Under the pieces are notes generated by a model that worked only from the letters and a program-made list of their open reading frames with translations, was not told the origin of the DNA and made no database searches. DNA of 64,000 bases from Zelopaecilomyces penicillatus (taxonomy: Eukaryota > Ascomycota > Sordariomycetes > Hypocreales > Pseudodiploosporaceae): positions 3,162,001 to 3,226,000 of the forward strand of contig VCCP01000002.1 in assembly GCA_005765155.1 (NCBI GenBank). Reading direction: 5' to 3'. The translations under genes were made by a program, and so were the position numbers. The stretch's first letter is position 1. Each line of letters starts with the position of its first letter. This document shows, piece by piece, positions 22,414 through 33,506 of this stretch.

Positions 22414-25400
22414 ATGGATCCCGACAATGCAAATGTACCGGATGATTCCGGTGAGAGCCGTAGTGCACTGCTCAACAGAATGGTCACGGCGGCTCAAGAG
22501 GCGTCTGCGAATGACCAAGGGTCCGGCATCCAGGACACTGTTGGCATGACTGAGGATGATGCGCTCAAAAACCTCACCGGCACTGTAAGAGACCAGAATG
22601 AGCTAGAACGAGATATCACCCTTCAGGCCAATGTGGCATTGATGGAGGCGGAAGACAAGAAGGACCAGAACCGTATCGTCAAATTGGAGGGCACGCGCCA
22701 GCGGTTAAAACTTCAGCTAGACAAGGAGAAGAAAAAGCTGGAGCAAGTATCTGGCAATCCCTACCAATCCCGAAAAGCCCAAAAAGAGATTGAAAGACTC
22801 GATGAGGAATATCAGCAGGTCAGCGGTGACATCTCAGATTTCAAATCGCGTATCGAGAAGCGCCACCAGGAAGTTCCACTACCGACTTTACACCAAGGCA
22901 CGTCTAAGAAGCTGTCTGGTGAGAGCAACCGCGAGTACCTTATTCGAACCGGAAAGATTACCCCCTTTGCCAAGTTGGGAGGCACTCGTCCTGTCGGGAT
23001 AGAAGGGCAGCTTGCAGATGCTATCCTGGATGCAGAAGAGGAGGCTACTGTGGAGAAGCTTAGGACCGACAATATTGAAGGGCCTGTGTCCCATCAGCTT
23101 CTCAGGGGGCCAGGTTTTGGCGAGCATCCAGAATCACCTAAGAGAAGAGTGCAAGAGACTGCAGTAGAGACGGAGTTCTCGCTTCGCCCTCGCAAGAAGC
23201 AAAAGGTTCAGAGAGGTCGGAGTCCCTCTGCTGACTTTGAACCGGAAGACTCTGGCTCAGAGTCAGCCGATGACAAAGTTTGGCAGCAAGGGACTGAAGA
23301 TGATCTGGTTCGCCAGCAGCAGCGCAAGAGCAAAGCGAAAGCAAAAGCCCAGGAACAGGAACAAATTGATCTCAGTAAGATTGATGATGGGAATGAGTCA
23401 CATTACAAAAAGAGACTCAAGGACTGGGTAGATCGAAGAAGTCGCGCAAGGCGAGCCCAAAGAGAGAACGCCGATGATGGATCGCCGCCAGAAGACAGTG
23501 ATGATGACGAGGAAGAGTGGTTCAAGCCCTCACCAGGCCGTTCCGACCTCAGCTTTGATGACGGTCTTAAGTTGCCAGGGGACATTCACCCGTCTCTGTT
23601 TGGGTATCAGAAGACTGGTGTCCAATGGCTTGCAGAACTATACAAGCAAAGCGTTGGTGGTATCATCGGCGACGAAATGGGTTTGGGAAAGACTGTTCAG
23701 CTTATTGCGTTCATTGCCGCACTCCATTACAGCAAGCGACTCAAAAAGCCAGTCATAGTAGTGGCTCCAGCGACTCTCCTGCGGCAGTGGGTGAGTGAGT
23801 TTCATCGTTGGTGGCCCCCTCTCAGGGTTTCTATCTTGCATTCTTCGGGGAGTGGCATGATGGATCCGAGACGAGAGGATGAGTATGATTTAGACAATTT
23901 CCGCCCAATGGCAACAAAATCCGAAAAGGCTGCGAGAAGGATTGTTAAAGGAGTTGTGACAAAGGGACACGTCTTAGTCACGACATACACAGGCCTTCAA
24001 ACTTACGCCGAGGAACTGTTGCCTGTGGAATGGGAATATGCCGTGCTTGACGAGGGTCACAAGATTCGCAACCCCAATGCCGAAATCACGGTCAGCTGCA
24101 AAGAGCTCAGCACCCCAAATCGAGTAATTCTCTCAGGCACGCCGGTGCAGAATAACCTATCAGAGCTTTGGTCGCTGTTTGATTTTATATACCCAATGCG
24201 CCTTGGCACCCTGGTCAATTTTAGACAACAATTCGAGATTCCGATAAAGCAGGGCGGATATGCTAATGCGTCAAACCTGCAAGTCATGACGGCTGAAAAG
24301 TGCGCAGAGGCTTTGAAAGAGACTATTAGCGAGTATCTGTTGCAACGATTAAAGGTGGATGTTGCTGCTGATCTTCCCGAGAAGACTGAGCAAGTGCTCT
24401 TCTGCAAGCTCACATACGGCCAAAGGAAGGCGTACGAGACCTTTATTAAGTCAGATGAGGTTTCGGCAATTTTGAACAAGCGACGTCAGTCTTTGTATGG
24501 AATTGATATTTTGCGCAAAATCTGCAATCACCCGGACCTGTTGGATAAGAGTCTTGGGCAAAAGGCAGGCTATGACTTTGGCAGCCCGAAACTCTCCGCC
24601 AAACTGCAGCTTACCAAGGACTTGCTTCAAAAGGTCATGATTCCAAATGGACATAAATGTTTGCTCTTCTCGCAGGGCAAGCAGATGCTGAATATCATTG
24701 AAAAATGCATTAGGGAGTGTGATATTACCTACGTTCGAATGGATGGAGAGACACCTGTTGATCGGCGACAGCCCATGATTGACAAGTTCAACACGGACCC
24801 TAATATTCACGTCTTTCTTATGACAACTCGTACTGGTGGTTTAGGGACCAATCTCACAGGAGCTGATCGAATTATCATTTTTGACCCTGATTGGAATCCA
24901 TCAACTGATCTCCAGGCTCGTGAGCGAGCATGGCGACTGGGCCAAAACAAACCCGTTAAAATTTATCGGCTCATGACGGAGGGAACAATTGAGGAGAAGA
25001 TATATCACAGACAAATTTTCAAGCAATTTATGACGAACAAAGTCCTTAAAGATCCAAAGCAACGCAGCTCATATGATTTATCTGACCTCTACGATCTTTT
25101 CAGTTTTAATACAGGCGGCGATGCCGCTGCTCAGCGGAGCGAGGTCTTCAAGGGGGCAGAGTTGAGTCTGGCCAAAAATCCTGATCAAGCTACAGATGGG
25201 AAGAATACTATACCAAATAGCGACCTCGGTCGCAGAAATAAAGACAAAGAGCAGCAAGAACTGCAGAAAATGGGCCTCGTGGCTGCAATGGAGGACGTAC
25301 AAGAGGATAAATCTGCCCATGAAGAGAAGCGCATGCTAGAGGGCATCTTTGCGCGCTCCGTCAACAGCGCTTACGACCATGAACAGATTGTCAATGGCCC

Positions 25401-25902
25401 ACAGAAGGCCAAAGCAGATATAAACGTCCTCCGACAAGAGGCCAACCAAGTTGCGCGCGAAGCCGCTGCCCATCTCCGCAAAGCAAGAGATGAAGCACGT
25501 AGAGTGCCAATCGGGACCGTCACCTGGACAGGCGAAGTTGGACAAGCTGGACGACCGGGTGCCAATCGTCGCCGCGGAGGGCCAAGTTCGGCGGGCATCA
25601 TGAGCAATCTTGCAGATCGTCAGGGCCTAAGCAGCGGTAGTGCTGGAAGTTCGCGCGCTGGAACCCCGGGTGGTGTTGATAAAGATCTTAAAGCCAAGGA
25701 CTTTGTGCCCATGGTGAAAGCATTTATCAATCGGCACGGAGGCAAGGTTCCAAGCAAGATGTTAGTTGACCACTTCAACTCGTTTTGTCCCGGAAAGAAG
25801 CAGAGTGACGAGTTCAAGAACGCGCTTGAAATGGTTGCCGTACTGAATAAGTCTGGTGGCACAGGCCGAGGCATGTGGTCGCTGAAGCCAGGGTTCAAGT
25901 GA
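22414..25902 (+). CDS. rad26: Rad26/CSB-type SNF2 ATPase (transcription-coupled repair)
   Basis: Swi2/Snf2 DNA translocase that acts on stalled RNA polymerase II to start transcription-coupled nucleotide excision repair in the nucleus. The start is set at the ATG at 22414 (MDPDNA). The product has 1162 residues and no visible intron. Order: acidic N-terminus, a coiled coil (about residues 65-150), a charged basic and acidic linker with RKKQK-type stretches, then the helicase core. Core motifs are GDEMGLGKT (about residue 423), the CSB-type DEGH box (about 545), SGTPVQNN, GLGTNLTGAD and RAWRLGQ (about 838). The last 70 residues (FVPMVKAFINRHGGKVP to the end) form a small winged-helix-like module, seen in CSB proteins. 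The DEGH rather than DEAH box and the C-terminal module separate it from other Snf2 families. The 3' end is convergent with rps14. Confidence 0.95.
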   Translation: MDPDNANVPDDSGESRSALLNRMVTAAQEASANDQGSGIQDTVGMTEDDALKNLTGTVRDQNELERDITLQANVALMEAEDKKDQNRIVKLEGTRQRLKLQLDKEKKKLEQVSGNPYQSRKAQKEIERLDEEYQQVSGDISDFKSRIEKRHQEVPLPTLHQGTSKKLSGESNREYLIRTGKITPFAKLGGTRPVGIEGQLADAILDAEEEATVEKLRTDNIEGPVSHQLLRGPGFGEHPESPKRRVQETAVETEFSLRPRKKQKVQRGRSPSADFEPEDSGSESADDKVWQQGTEDDLVRQQQRKSKAKAKAQEQEQIDLSKIDDGNESHYKKRLKDWVDRRSRARRAQRENADDGSPPEDSDDDEEEWFKPSPGRSDLSFDDGLKLPGDIHPSLFGYQKTGVQWLAELYKQSVGGIIGDEMGLGKTVQLIAFIAALHYSKRLKKPVIVVAPATLLRQWVSEFHRWWPPLRVSILHSSGSGMMDPRREDEYDLDNFRPMATKSEKAARRIVKGVVTKGHVLVTTYTGLQTYAEELLPVEWEYAVLDEGHKIRNPNAEITVSCKELSTPNRVILSGTPVQNNLSELWSLFDFIYPMRLGTLVNFRQQFEIPIKQGGYANASNLQVMTAEKCAEALKETISEYLLQRLKVDVAADLPEKTEQVLFCKLTYGQRKAYETFIKSDEVSAILNKRRQSLYGIDILRKICNHPDLLDKSLGQKAGYDFGSPKLSAKLQLTKDLLQKVMIPNGHKCLLFSQGKQMLNIIEKCIRECDITYVRMDGETPVDRRQPMIDKFNTDPNIHVFLMTTRTGGLGTNLTGADRIIIFDPDWNPSTDLQARERAWRLGQNKPVKIYRLMTEGTIEEKIYHRQIFKQFMTNKVLKDPKQRSSYDLSDLYDLFSFNTGGDAAAQRSEVFKGAELSLAKNPDQATDGKNTIPNSDLGRRNKDKEQQELQKMGLVAAMEDVQEDKSAHEEKRMLEGIFARSVNSAYDHEQIVNGPQKAKADINVLRQEANQVAREAAAHLRKARDEARRVPIGTVTWTGEVGQAGRPGANRRRGGPSSAGIMSNLADRQGLSSGSAGSSRAGTPGGVDKDLKAKDFVPMVKAFINRHGGKVPSKMLVDHFNSFCPGKKQSDEFKNALEMVAVLNKSGGTGRGMWSLKPGFK

Positions 25903-26461
25903 GCCCACATGTATAGAGTGGAACGGTTTCATCCCTTCTTTCTTTATTTTTCCTTTTCTGTGTAAGATTTAGTCAACACAAGAGCATGCACCACCCTTGA
26001 GGGTGTCTATTGTGCATTGCCATTGGGCATCGATTCAGCGTGGAGTATGGCATAGTCTGCTCTTGATATAGAACCTTAATTCAGTCGCATACTACAGCAC
26101 GGACATAATAGATATGCATATTCACAAGGCCATGGGACCAAAATTGAACATTCACACTTTGAGGCATCTCACTTTGGAACGTTGTATGTGACAGGAAGAT
26201 TTGTTCATAGCCTTCTTCGGGCGAATTCGTAACTGTCTACTACCTGCTCAAGAGCTGATCATGTGTAATTTTTTTTTGGGTTTACATCATAAACCAGACT
26301 TGGCAAGGCAAGGTAGAATGGAGACCAGGCGCACAGTGGGCCGTTCTCCTCGTCTTCCTCAACGCCACAGAGAAACCAGATAGCGAAACTCCTGTCCCAA
26401 ACCGAGCCAAGCGCACCATTTGTGTGTATGTATGTTTGTGTGTGGGAAAAAAACAAACAAA
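25903..26461. other. Convergent 3' flanks of rad26 and rps14
   Basis: About 560 bases between two converging stop codons. T-rich stretches just past 25930 and a T9 run near 26270 are compatible with 3' untranslated and polyadenylation regions. No other feature is seen. Confidence 0.4.
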
Positions 26462-27250
26462 TCACAAACGACGACCACGGCGACCACCCTTTCTGCGGGT
26501 AGAATCGGAGGGAGTGGGAGTCACATCCTCAATGCGGCCAATCTTCATGCCGGCACGGGCCAGAGCACGGAGAGCGGACTGGGCACCGGGGCCGGGGGTC
26601 TTGGTGCCGTTACCTGAATTCATCACTTTTGTTAGCGAGCCCGAAACTATACAAATATATATATGTATATAGATATAGGATTTGCGTGTGGTTGGCAGGA
26701 GTTATGTGTTGTGTGGATTTCGGCATACCTCCAGTGGCACGGATCTTGATGTGCAGGGCGTTGATGCCAAGCTCCTTGCATCGCGCAGCGACGTCCTGGG
26801 CAGCCAACATGGCAGCGTAAGGGGAGGACTCGTCACGATCGGCCTTGACCTTCATTCCACCGGTAACACGGGTGATGGTTTCACGGCCGGACAGATCGGT
26901 AACGTGGACGAAGGTATCGTTGAAGGAGGCGAAGATACGGGCGACACCGAAAACGAGCTCGCCTAGGAAGCAGAATGTCAGCAAGCCAATACGCACAGGA
27001 AGAAAAAAGCCCGCTTCAGCTGTCTCTTTCCCTCTCTCTCATGTTTCGCCAATTATTATTGATTGATTGCAACTTTGCGCGCTGCGATTGAGCGCACGTT
27101 CGAGGAGTCGCATATAGAGAGGGAAAGAGCACGCGGGCGTATTTTCTGAGAAATAAAAGAATAGAAGAAGAAAATAACCATACCATCGCGGACGGAGGGG
27201 CCCAGGGAGATGTTCTCCTGGGGAGCGCGGGGGGCCTTCTTGGGGGGCAT
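26462..27250 (-). CDS. rps14: 40S ribosomal protein uS11 (RPS14)
   Basis: Structural protein of the small ribosomal subunit platform that contacts mRNA and 18S rRNA near the E site. Three exons on the minus strand: 27250-27184, 26962-26729 and 26613-26462. They join through GTATGG..CTAG (221 bases) and GTATGC..TCAG (115 bases) introns. Spliced length is 150 residues, the normal size for the family. Exon 1 gives MPPKKAPRAPQENISLGPSV. Exon 2 carries the conserved GVARIFASFNDTFVHVTDLSG and GGMKVKADRDESSPYAAM blocks. Exon 3 ends in the basic RRKGGRRGRRL tail typical of eukaryotic S14. It is divergent from the uL30 gene across 414 bases, so the two may be coregulated. Confidence 0.97.
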
Positions 27251-27664
27251 TTTGAAGATCTTGGGACGTCTGGTCTCTCGTCACTTGGCTGTTGAGTTGG
27301 GGCGAGGGCGAAATATCGTGATGGCTGGACGGTTTGTTGGTGGTTGCAGACGAGGGTGGCCCCGCGGGGGCGGTGGGGTGCGGCAGAACCCATTTTCAGA
27401 AATAACGAGTCGGTGTGCGATTTTCCAAATTTTGAAGCCCTGCCCTACACGAAATTTGCTGCAGCCTTTTAGCCTGGCAGAAGCACAACCCCTAGCCCAG
27501 CCCAGCCCAGCCCCCTCTCTGCCGCCCCGCCCTGGGAAATTTCTCCACTGGGTCCTGTGGAAAAAATTTAGCGGACGAGCTTTCTTCCTCTCTTTCTCTT
27601 CCTTCTCCCAACACCGACTGTTCACACTAACCCGACCCTCAATCCAACAGCCGACGTCGCAAAG
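27251..27664. promoter_or_regulatory. Bidirectional promoter region of RPS14 and RPL7
   Basis: The 414 bases between the divergent start codons of two ribosomal protein genes. It contains four tandem AGCCC units at about 27494-27513 and a CT-rich block at 27580-27615 directly upstream of rpl7, typical of strongly transcribed fungal ribosomal protein genes. Role is inferred from position; no specific factor site is claimed. Confidence 0.65.
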
Positions 27665-29234
27665 ATGACTGCCTCGTACGTTCTTCCTCCATGATGTGCT
27701 CAATAGGAACGAGCCCGGTCTCGAGAACAATCCTATGTTGTTTCTGCCTGTGTGCAGATTGTCCGTGGTCCTCTTCGCTGGGCAGTGGGTTCCTTGTTGC
27801 TATTTCCTGCAATTTTTTTTTGTAGGGATGGCAATTGGCCCTGCCAGCTCGATCCCTCTCAAGACATCTCCCTCAGTTTCGCAGACTTGGAACATAGTTT
27901 GCGGGCTGAGAGACGATGGCTGGGGTGTTGGAGATGAAGATTGGCCTCTGGCATCTTCTCTCTTAAAGTTATTGTCGTCAGGGCAATTGGTGGTTGGCTG
28001 AGATATGCCTTCATTCCCCAGTGTTCTACGTTACATCTCTTCTCGAACAGTCTTGATACTGTTTGAGGTGTTGTCGGATGAGCTTTCAAAGGCTTCGAGT
28101 ACCGCTGGAAACGCGTGGAAAGATACCTAGCCTCACCGATTAAATCCAGTTCGAGTCAGCCTAAGCAGAGAATGTCGCGCTTCAGCTACAGTTCTCGCAC
28201 CGGCGCTCTGTTCCATACCTCTGGTATGGCGGACCTCGTACTAATCTGATTTTACACACAGCACCGTCCCCACCAACGACCAGATCTTGGTCCCTGAGAC
28301 TCTGCTCAAGAAGCGCAAGAGCCAGGAGAAGGCTCGCGCTGAGCGCACCGCTGTCACTGAGAAGCGCAAGGCCGTACGTATTCCTTTCTTGTCTCATCCC
28401 TGCTGCATTATGATGCATAACATACATCATCAACTAGACCATGTGTCAATGTCGTTGATAATTAACCTTCTTTCGGGTCTGATCTTGCCAGATCACAATC
28501 ATATTGTCTTGCTGTTTACTTGAGAGAACCTCGACTAACAGTAATCTAGTCCAACAAGGAGAAGCGTGGCGTCATCTTCAAGCGTGCTGAGAAGTACGTT
28601 CAGGAGTACCGCAGTGCCGAGCGTGAGAAGATCCGTCTTTTCCGCGCCGCCAAGGAGTCCGACTCTGCCTACATCCCTGCTGAGGCCAAGTTGATCTTCG
28701 TCATCCGTATCAAGGGGTATGTTCTCACCGCTCTCCCGCTCATTATAAGGCAAGGTTATTAACAAGCATTTTAGTATCAACAAGATGCCCCCTAAGCCCC
28801 GCAAGACCCTCCAGCTGCTCCGTCTTCTCCAGATCAACAATGGTGTCTTCCTGCGTGTCACCAAGGCCATCACTGAGATGCTGAAGATCGTTGAGCCCTG
28901 GATCGCCTATGGTTACCCCAACCTGAAGTCCATCAAGGAGCTTGTCTACAAGCGTGGATACGGCAAGGTCAACAAGCAGCGTGTTGCCCTGACCGACAAC
29001 TCCATCATTGAGGAGAACCTCGGCAAGTACGGTATTGTCTGCATGGAGGACTTGATCCACGAGGTCTTCACTGTTGGCCCCAACTTCAAGCAGGCCGCCA
29101 ACTTCCTGTGGCCCTTCAAGCTGAGCAACCCCACTGGTGGTTTCCGTACCCGCAAGTTCAAGCACTTCATTGAGGGTGGTGATCTCGGCAACCGCGAGGA
29201 CGCTATCAACGCTCTCATCCGCCAGATGAACTAA
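27665..29234 (+). CDS. rpl7: 60S ribosomal protein uL30 (RPL7)
   Basis: Large-subunit ribosomal protein of the cytosolic ribosome. Four exons: 27665-27675 (only 11 bases), 28262-28373, 28550-28716 and 28775-29234. All introns are GT..AG (586, 176 and 58 bases) and the total is 249 residues, matching the family. The N-terminus is the eukaryote-specific Lys/Arg-rich helix (LLKKRKSQEKARAERTA). The core has RIKGINKMPPKPRKTLQLLR, the uL30 fold and the FKHFIEGGDLGNRE block near the end. The tiny first coding exon before a long intron is typical of fungal ribosomal protein genes. Intron 2 contains a probable C/D snoRNA. It shares an upstream region with rps14 and converges on isa2. Confidence 0.97.
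28402..28490 (+). ncRNA. Probable intronic C/D box snoRNA (snR39b-like target)
   Basis: Lies in intron 2 of rpl7. A C-box-like ATGATGC at 28410-28416 is followed 62 bases later by a D box CTGA at 28479-28482. Directly upstream of the D box, TCTTTCGGGT is perfectly complementary to the universally conserved large-subunit rRNA segment ACCCGAAAGA. By the D-plus-five rule the methylated base is the G of CCCGAAAG, equivalent to yeast Gm805, the snR39b target. Yeast keeps snR39 and snR59, which target A807 two bases away, in its RPL7 introns, so the host gene fits. Weak points: the C box has one mismatch and no strong terminal stem is visible. Ends are approximate. Confidence 0.55.
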
Positions 29235-29537
29235 AGTAAAAACGGAAAACAGGAATTGGCTTAAGGGACTGGGAAAATGCATGGTTGCTCGGCGTTCATA
29301 TCACGACAATGCCTTTATGTGGAAATTGATTCTCAGATAATGACATAAGAGCTTCCATATTGCGTGACTCTTGATAATCGTGCTAAAAATTCTATCTTGT
29401 CCATCACATGCTACCCTTCAACAACAATCTATGCCTTCGTACACTTTCATCTTTTTCGTGATTGATGCTGATGTCACGGTGGCTTGACTTAAATTGTATG
29501 TAACGTCACTAATATACATGTATATCCATGTCAAGAT
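29235..29537. other. Convergent 3' flanks of rpl7 and isa2
   Basis: About 300 bases between converging stop codons, AT-rich towards the isa2 side. Nothing else is recognised. Confidence 0.4.
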
Positions 29538-30339
29538 TTACATCTTGATATCAAAACTAGTACCACAACCACAACTGCTCGTTGCGTACGGATTATCAAC
29601 AATCTTGAACTGCGACCCAATCAGCTCCATCGTAAAGTCCACTTTGCTGCCTTTTAGTAGGTCTAAAGACGGTTCATCCATGACGACTCTCGCGGCGTTT
29701 TGTGATATCGTGCTGGTGTCTGCATCGTTCTCGGCTGTAAATTGAAAAATGGTATCATCTTCACTAATGATGGATGACCGCTCAGGTGAATCTTCGGCTG
29801 GTATTGTGATGAGACTCATGAGGTATTGAAACCCGTGACAGCCGCCACTCTCGACCTGAATCCGAAGTGCAAGGTTTGGGTTGGAATCTTTCTTCATAAT
29901 ATCCGACATGCGCTTTATGGATGTGTCAGCTTTCGGTTTGCATACGACAGAAATAGGTTCAGCTATGGAGCCATTGCCGTACCTTGGCAGCCCTTGGTGT
30001 AATCTCCACCATCATTTCGTTCCCATCTTCATCTGTTTGCGGATTTTGAATGCATTTTGTCAAGCGTCGCACGGCGGAAGTTGTGAAGCAACGGCGGATC
30101 GGATAAGAGCGTATAGAAGACTCTAGTAATTTTGTTGTCGAGAAGCCTCGGGGCTGAGGTAGAAGACGAAACGAGGCATTGGCAATGCGCAGTTGAGTGG
30201 AGGTGAGTGTGTTGCGCGGGATGAGAAAGTCTAGAGGGGTGGCAAAGTGGGTAGTCGTGGTTGAGGCGTATCGTCGTTTTGCTAACTGGATAAAGGATCG
30301 TGCGGCAGATGCGCCATCTGCACAACGTCGGGGCGTCAT
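29538..30339 (-). CDS. isa2: Mitochondrial iron-sulfur assembly protein Isa2
   Basis: A-type iron-sulfur scaffold/carrier that works with Isa1 in maturation of mitochondrial [4Fe-4S] proteins such as aconitase and lipoate synthase. Two exons: 30339-29983 and 29912-29538, in phase 0 (AAG|GTACGG..AAAG|CGC), giving 243 residues. The first 85 or so residues are rich in Arg, Ser and Thr, with acidic residues confined to two near-terminal Asp, which suits a mitochondrial presequence. The A-type domain follows, with EITPRAAK, then the ligand cysteines in SGGCHGF and the C-terminal SSCGCGTSF. An acidic loop after the first Cys (about 29750-29810) lengthens the domain relative to Isa1 types and is more like Isa2. 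It is divergent from the eIF3c gene. Confidence 0.92.
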
Positions 30340-30756
30340 GAATGCGATTTTGTGCGGTTTTCTGGTTAGGAAGTTTGGTTGGTGTTTGGTGTTGGTGGTT
30401 GCTGAGAAATCAGCACCTAATTATCTTCGGAGGTACGATGTGGTAAATGTCATGGGCTAGCCGTTTCTTTCCGCCTTTGGTCAAACCGGAGCCTGTGAAA
30501 CTCGGTTGCGGCGCTCAATGGCCCATTAACGAACGAGCATGGATGAGTCAGCAGGCGACCAGCGAGCAAAGTACTGTGTGGGCACACTAGTTCCAGTTAC
30601 GCCTATCGCTAAGCCCCAAGGTGCACGCCCCACCTCCCACCAAAAATCATCAATTTTTGATCATCTAACATCAGCCAACCCCGCGCACCCTCGCGAGACA
30701 CTTGACGCTTTTGTTTGATCAAAGTCGGATAATCCGCGTCAGAAAAATCCGCCAAA
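30340..30756. promoter_or_regulatory. Divergent upstream region, isa2 / eIF3c
   Basis: About 417 bases between two start codons, containing a small palindromic AATTTTTGATCA-type stretch near 30650-30665. No defined factor site is claimed. Confidence 0.45.
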
Positions 30757-33506
30757 ATGTCTCGATTTTTCCGCCGCGGCGGCGATGACAGCTCCAGCGA
30801 CAGCTCCAGTGACGAAGAAGAGCTCTACTCCGGCGAGGAAGACCAGGATCTCAAGCAGGACGACTCCGACAAGGACTCTGATGACTTGGATAGCCCTTCG
30901 GAAGATGATAGCGAGGATACTGGCGAGAAGGAAACTGCGGAGCCCCAGGCGGGCGGTGCCAGCAGATTCTTGAGGGACATCGAATCAGATAGCGAGGGCA
31001 GCGAGACAGAAGTGCGAGCGAAAGTCAAGAGCGCCAAACTCAAGCGTATGGACGAACTTGATGCCTCCATCAAACTGATCGAGAACGGCCAGAAGAACGG
31101 AGATTGGACCCTGATTGCTGCTGGTACGACTTGCATCCACATTGTGTATTTTGAATTGGGGAGAAATTATTTATGCTAACAGGCTTTATGTAGAATTCGA
31201 TAAACTCAATCGTCATGTCTCCAAATTCTTGGAGGGCACCAAGACGCCAAAGCCCTACATCAAGGTTATTTCTGATGTTGAGGATTATATGAACGAGACC
31301 CTGGCGAAGCAAAAGGTTACGCCGAAGAAGATGAACGCCACTCAGGCTAGGGCGCTCAATGCCGTCAAGCAAAAGATCAAGAAGACCAATAAGGACTACC
31401 AGGCTGAGATTGACATCTATCGGGAGGACAGAGATACGTACATGTGGTCGTCTGATGAAGAGGAAGAAGAGGTTGTACCCAAGGCCAAGAAGGTCGCTCG
31501 GTTTGAGTCTGTCGCCGACGAGGAGGGGGGAGACGATGATGGCTTTGCCACCGTTGGCAAGGGCGGCCGTACTTTGCAATACACTCCCGAGAGTATCTTC
31601 AAGCACCTGCGAGGCATTATGGAGACTCGTGGTAAGAAAAATACCGACCGAACCGAGCAGATCAAGGTTATGGAGAAGCTCGCCGAGATTGCCAATACTC
31701 CCTACCAACAGATTCGTGTCCTGTTGTCCATAGTCTCAGCCAGATTTGATTTGAGCTCTGGTACCTCCAACACAATGCCCCTGGAGCACTGGAAGGCTGC
31801 TGAAAAGGAGCTTTCTCAGCTTCTTAAGGTACTCGATAGCAACCAGGACTACGTGGTGGTTGAAGGTGTTGAAGAATGGGACGATGATGAGAAACCCCCC
31901 CAGCTGCAGCCTGGCGAGAAGCACATCAAGGTTGCTGGCAGCATCGTTTCATACGTGGAGAGACTTGATGATGAGCTCCACCGCTCACTGCAAAGCATTG
32001 ACCCACACACTTCAGAGTACATTGAGCGTCTGCAAGACGAGGGTTCTTTGTACAATATCATCTTCCGTGGCTTGCTGTACTATGAGAACTTGAAGAAAGA
32101 CGGCACTCTTGAAGTTCCCCAGGACAGCTTGAACCGAATTGTCATGCGACGACTTGAGCATGTCTACTTCAAGGTAAGCGATATCATTATATTCGTAAAG
32201 CTTTTTACATTTGGAAAAATGCTGACTAACTTTGGACTTATAGCCTGCTCAGGTTGTCAAGACCTTCGAGGAGAACAGCTGGAAAGCCGTTGGCGACGAT
32301 GTGACCTCTGTCACCACCCCCCGCGATCAGGTCACCGACGCTGTGAACCTTGTCAATGTTCTCTGCAACTACCTCTACGCCAACAGCGAAGGCATTCTTC
32401 GTGCCAGAGCCTTGTTGTGCCAGGTATACTTCCTTGCTCTTCACGACGACTACTACAAGGCTCGTGATATGATGCTCATGTCCCATTTGCAAGAGTCTGT
32501 CGCTGGTTTCGATGTTCTGAGCCAGATCCTGTATAACCGAACCCTTGTTCAAGTTGGTCTTTGCGCTTTCCGCAAGGGTCTCGTGTATGAAGCACAGAAT
32601 ACCCTGCAGGAGATTTGCGGTAGCGGTCGGCAGAAGGAGTTGCTCGCCCAGGGCGTGATGCTGCAACGATACAACCAGGTTTCACCAGAGCAGGAGCGAC
32701 TAGAGAAGCAGAGGCAACTGCCTTTCCATATGCACATCAATCTGGAGCTGTTGGAGTGCGTCTACCTGACCTGCAGCATGCTTTTGGAGATTCCATTGCT
32801 TGCTCAGACCGGATCATCGCCTGACGTCAGGAAGCGCGTTATCAGCAAGACCTATCGCCGTATGCTCGAGTACCACGAGAGGCAGATCTTCACTGGACCT
32901 CCTGAGAACACCCGAGACCATGTGATGCAAGCATCCAAGGCCCTTGCTGCGGGCGAGTGGAAGAAGTCCACTACATTCATCCACAACATCAAAATCTGGG
33001 AGTTGATGCCCAACGCCGAGGATATCAAGACGATGCTCTCCAAGCAGATCCAGGAGGAGGGCCTCCGAACATACCTCTTCACATACGCCCCCTTCTACGA
33101 CACTCTCTCTATCGACACACTTAGCAGCATGTTTGAGCTGGACACTACCAAGGCGGCTGCCATCATCAGCAAGATGATCAGCCACGAGGAGCTGGCGGCA
33201 TCACTCGATCAGGTCACCTCCAATGTCATCTTCCGTAAGGGAGTTGAACTTAGCCGTCTGCAGTCCCTTGCCCTCACACTCTCCGACAAGGCAAGTGCCC
33301 TCATTGAGACAAATGAGCGCACACTGGAGCAGCGAACACAGGGCACATCAAATGCTTTCGAGCGACAGGGTGGCAGGGGCCGTGGAGGTCACAGAGGAGG
33401 CCAGCGTGGCGGGCGAGGAGGCCCCCGTGGTGGAGGCAACCCTCAGCGACAAGCTGGAGGCACGCAGTTCACTGGTGGTGCTCTGGGAGCGGCTGTCAGG
33501 GGCTAG
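30757..33506 (+). CDS. nip1: Translation initiation factor eIF3 subunit c (Nip1)
   Basis: Core scaffold subunit of eIF3 that binds the 40S subunit, eIF1 and eIF5 and supports start-codon selection in the cytoplasm. Three exons: 30757-31123, 31194-32173 and 32244-33506. The introns are 70 bases each (GTACGA..TAG, GTAAGC..TAG). Spliced length is 869 residues, close to fungal eIF3c. Order: an N-terminal acidic Ser/Asp/Glu region (residues 10-90) used for eIF1/eIF5 binding in yeast, a helical eIF3c N-domain from TLIAAEFDKLNRHV, a second acidic patch at about residue 215, the helical repeat region, then a PCI domain near TYLFTYAPFYDTLSIDTLSSMFEL. It ends with an Arg-Gly-Gly-rich tail (33362-33460). 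Divergent from isa2 and convergent with the DUF4246 gene. Confidence 0.96.

Noticed and set aside
27676..28261. Further snoRNAs in the long first intron of rpl7
   Set aside because: C-like and D-like boxes occur (for example near 27690 and 27903), but spacing is too large and no rRNA complement was recognised.
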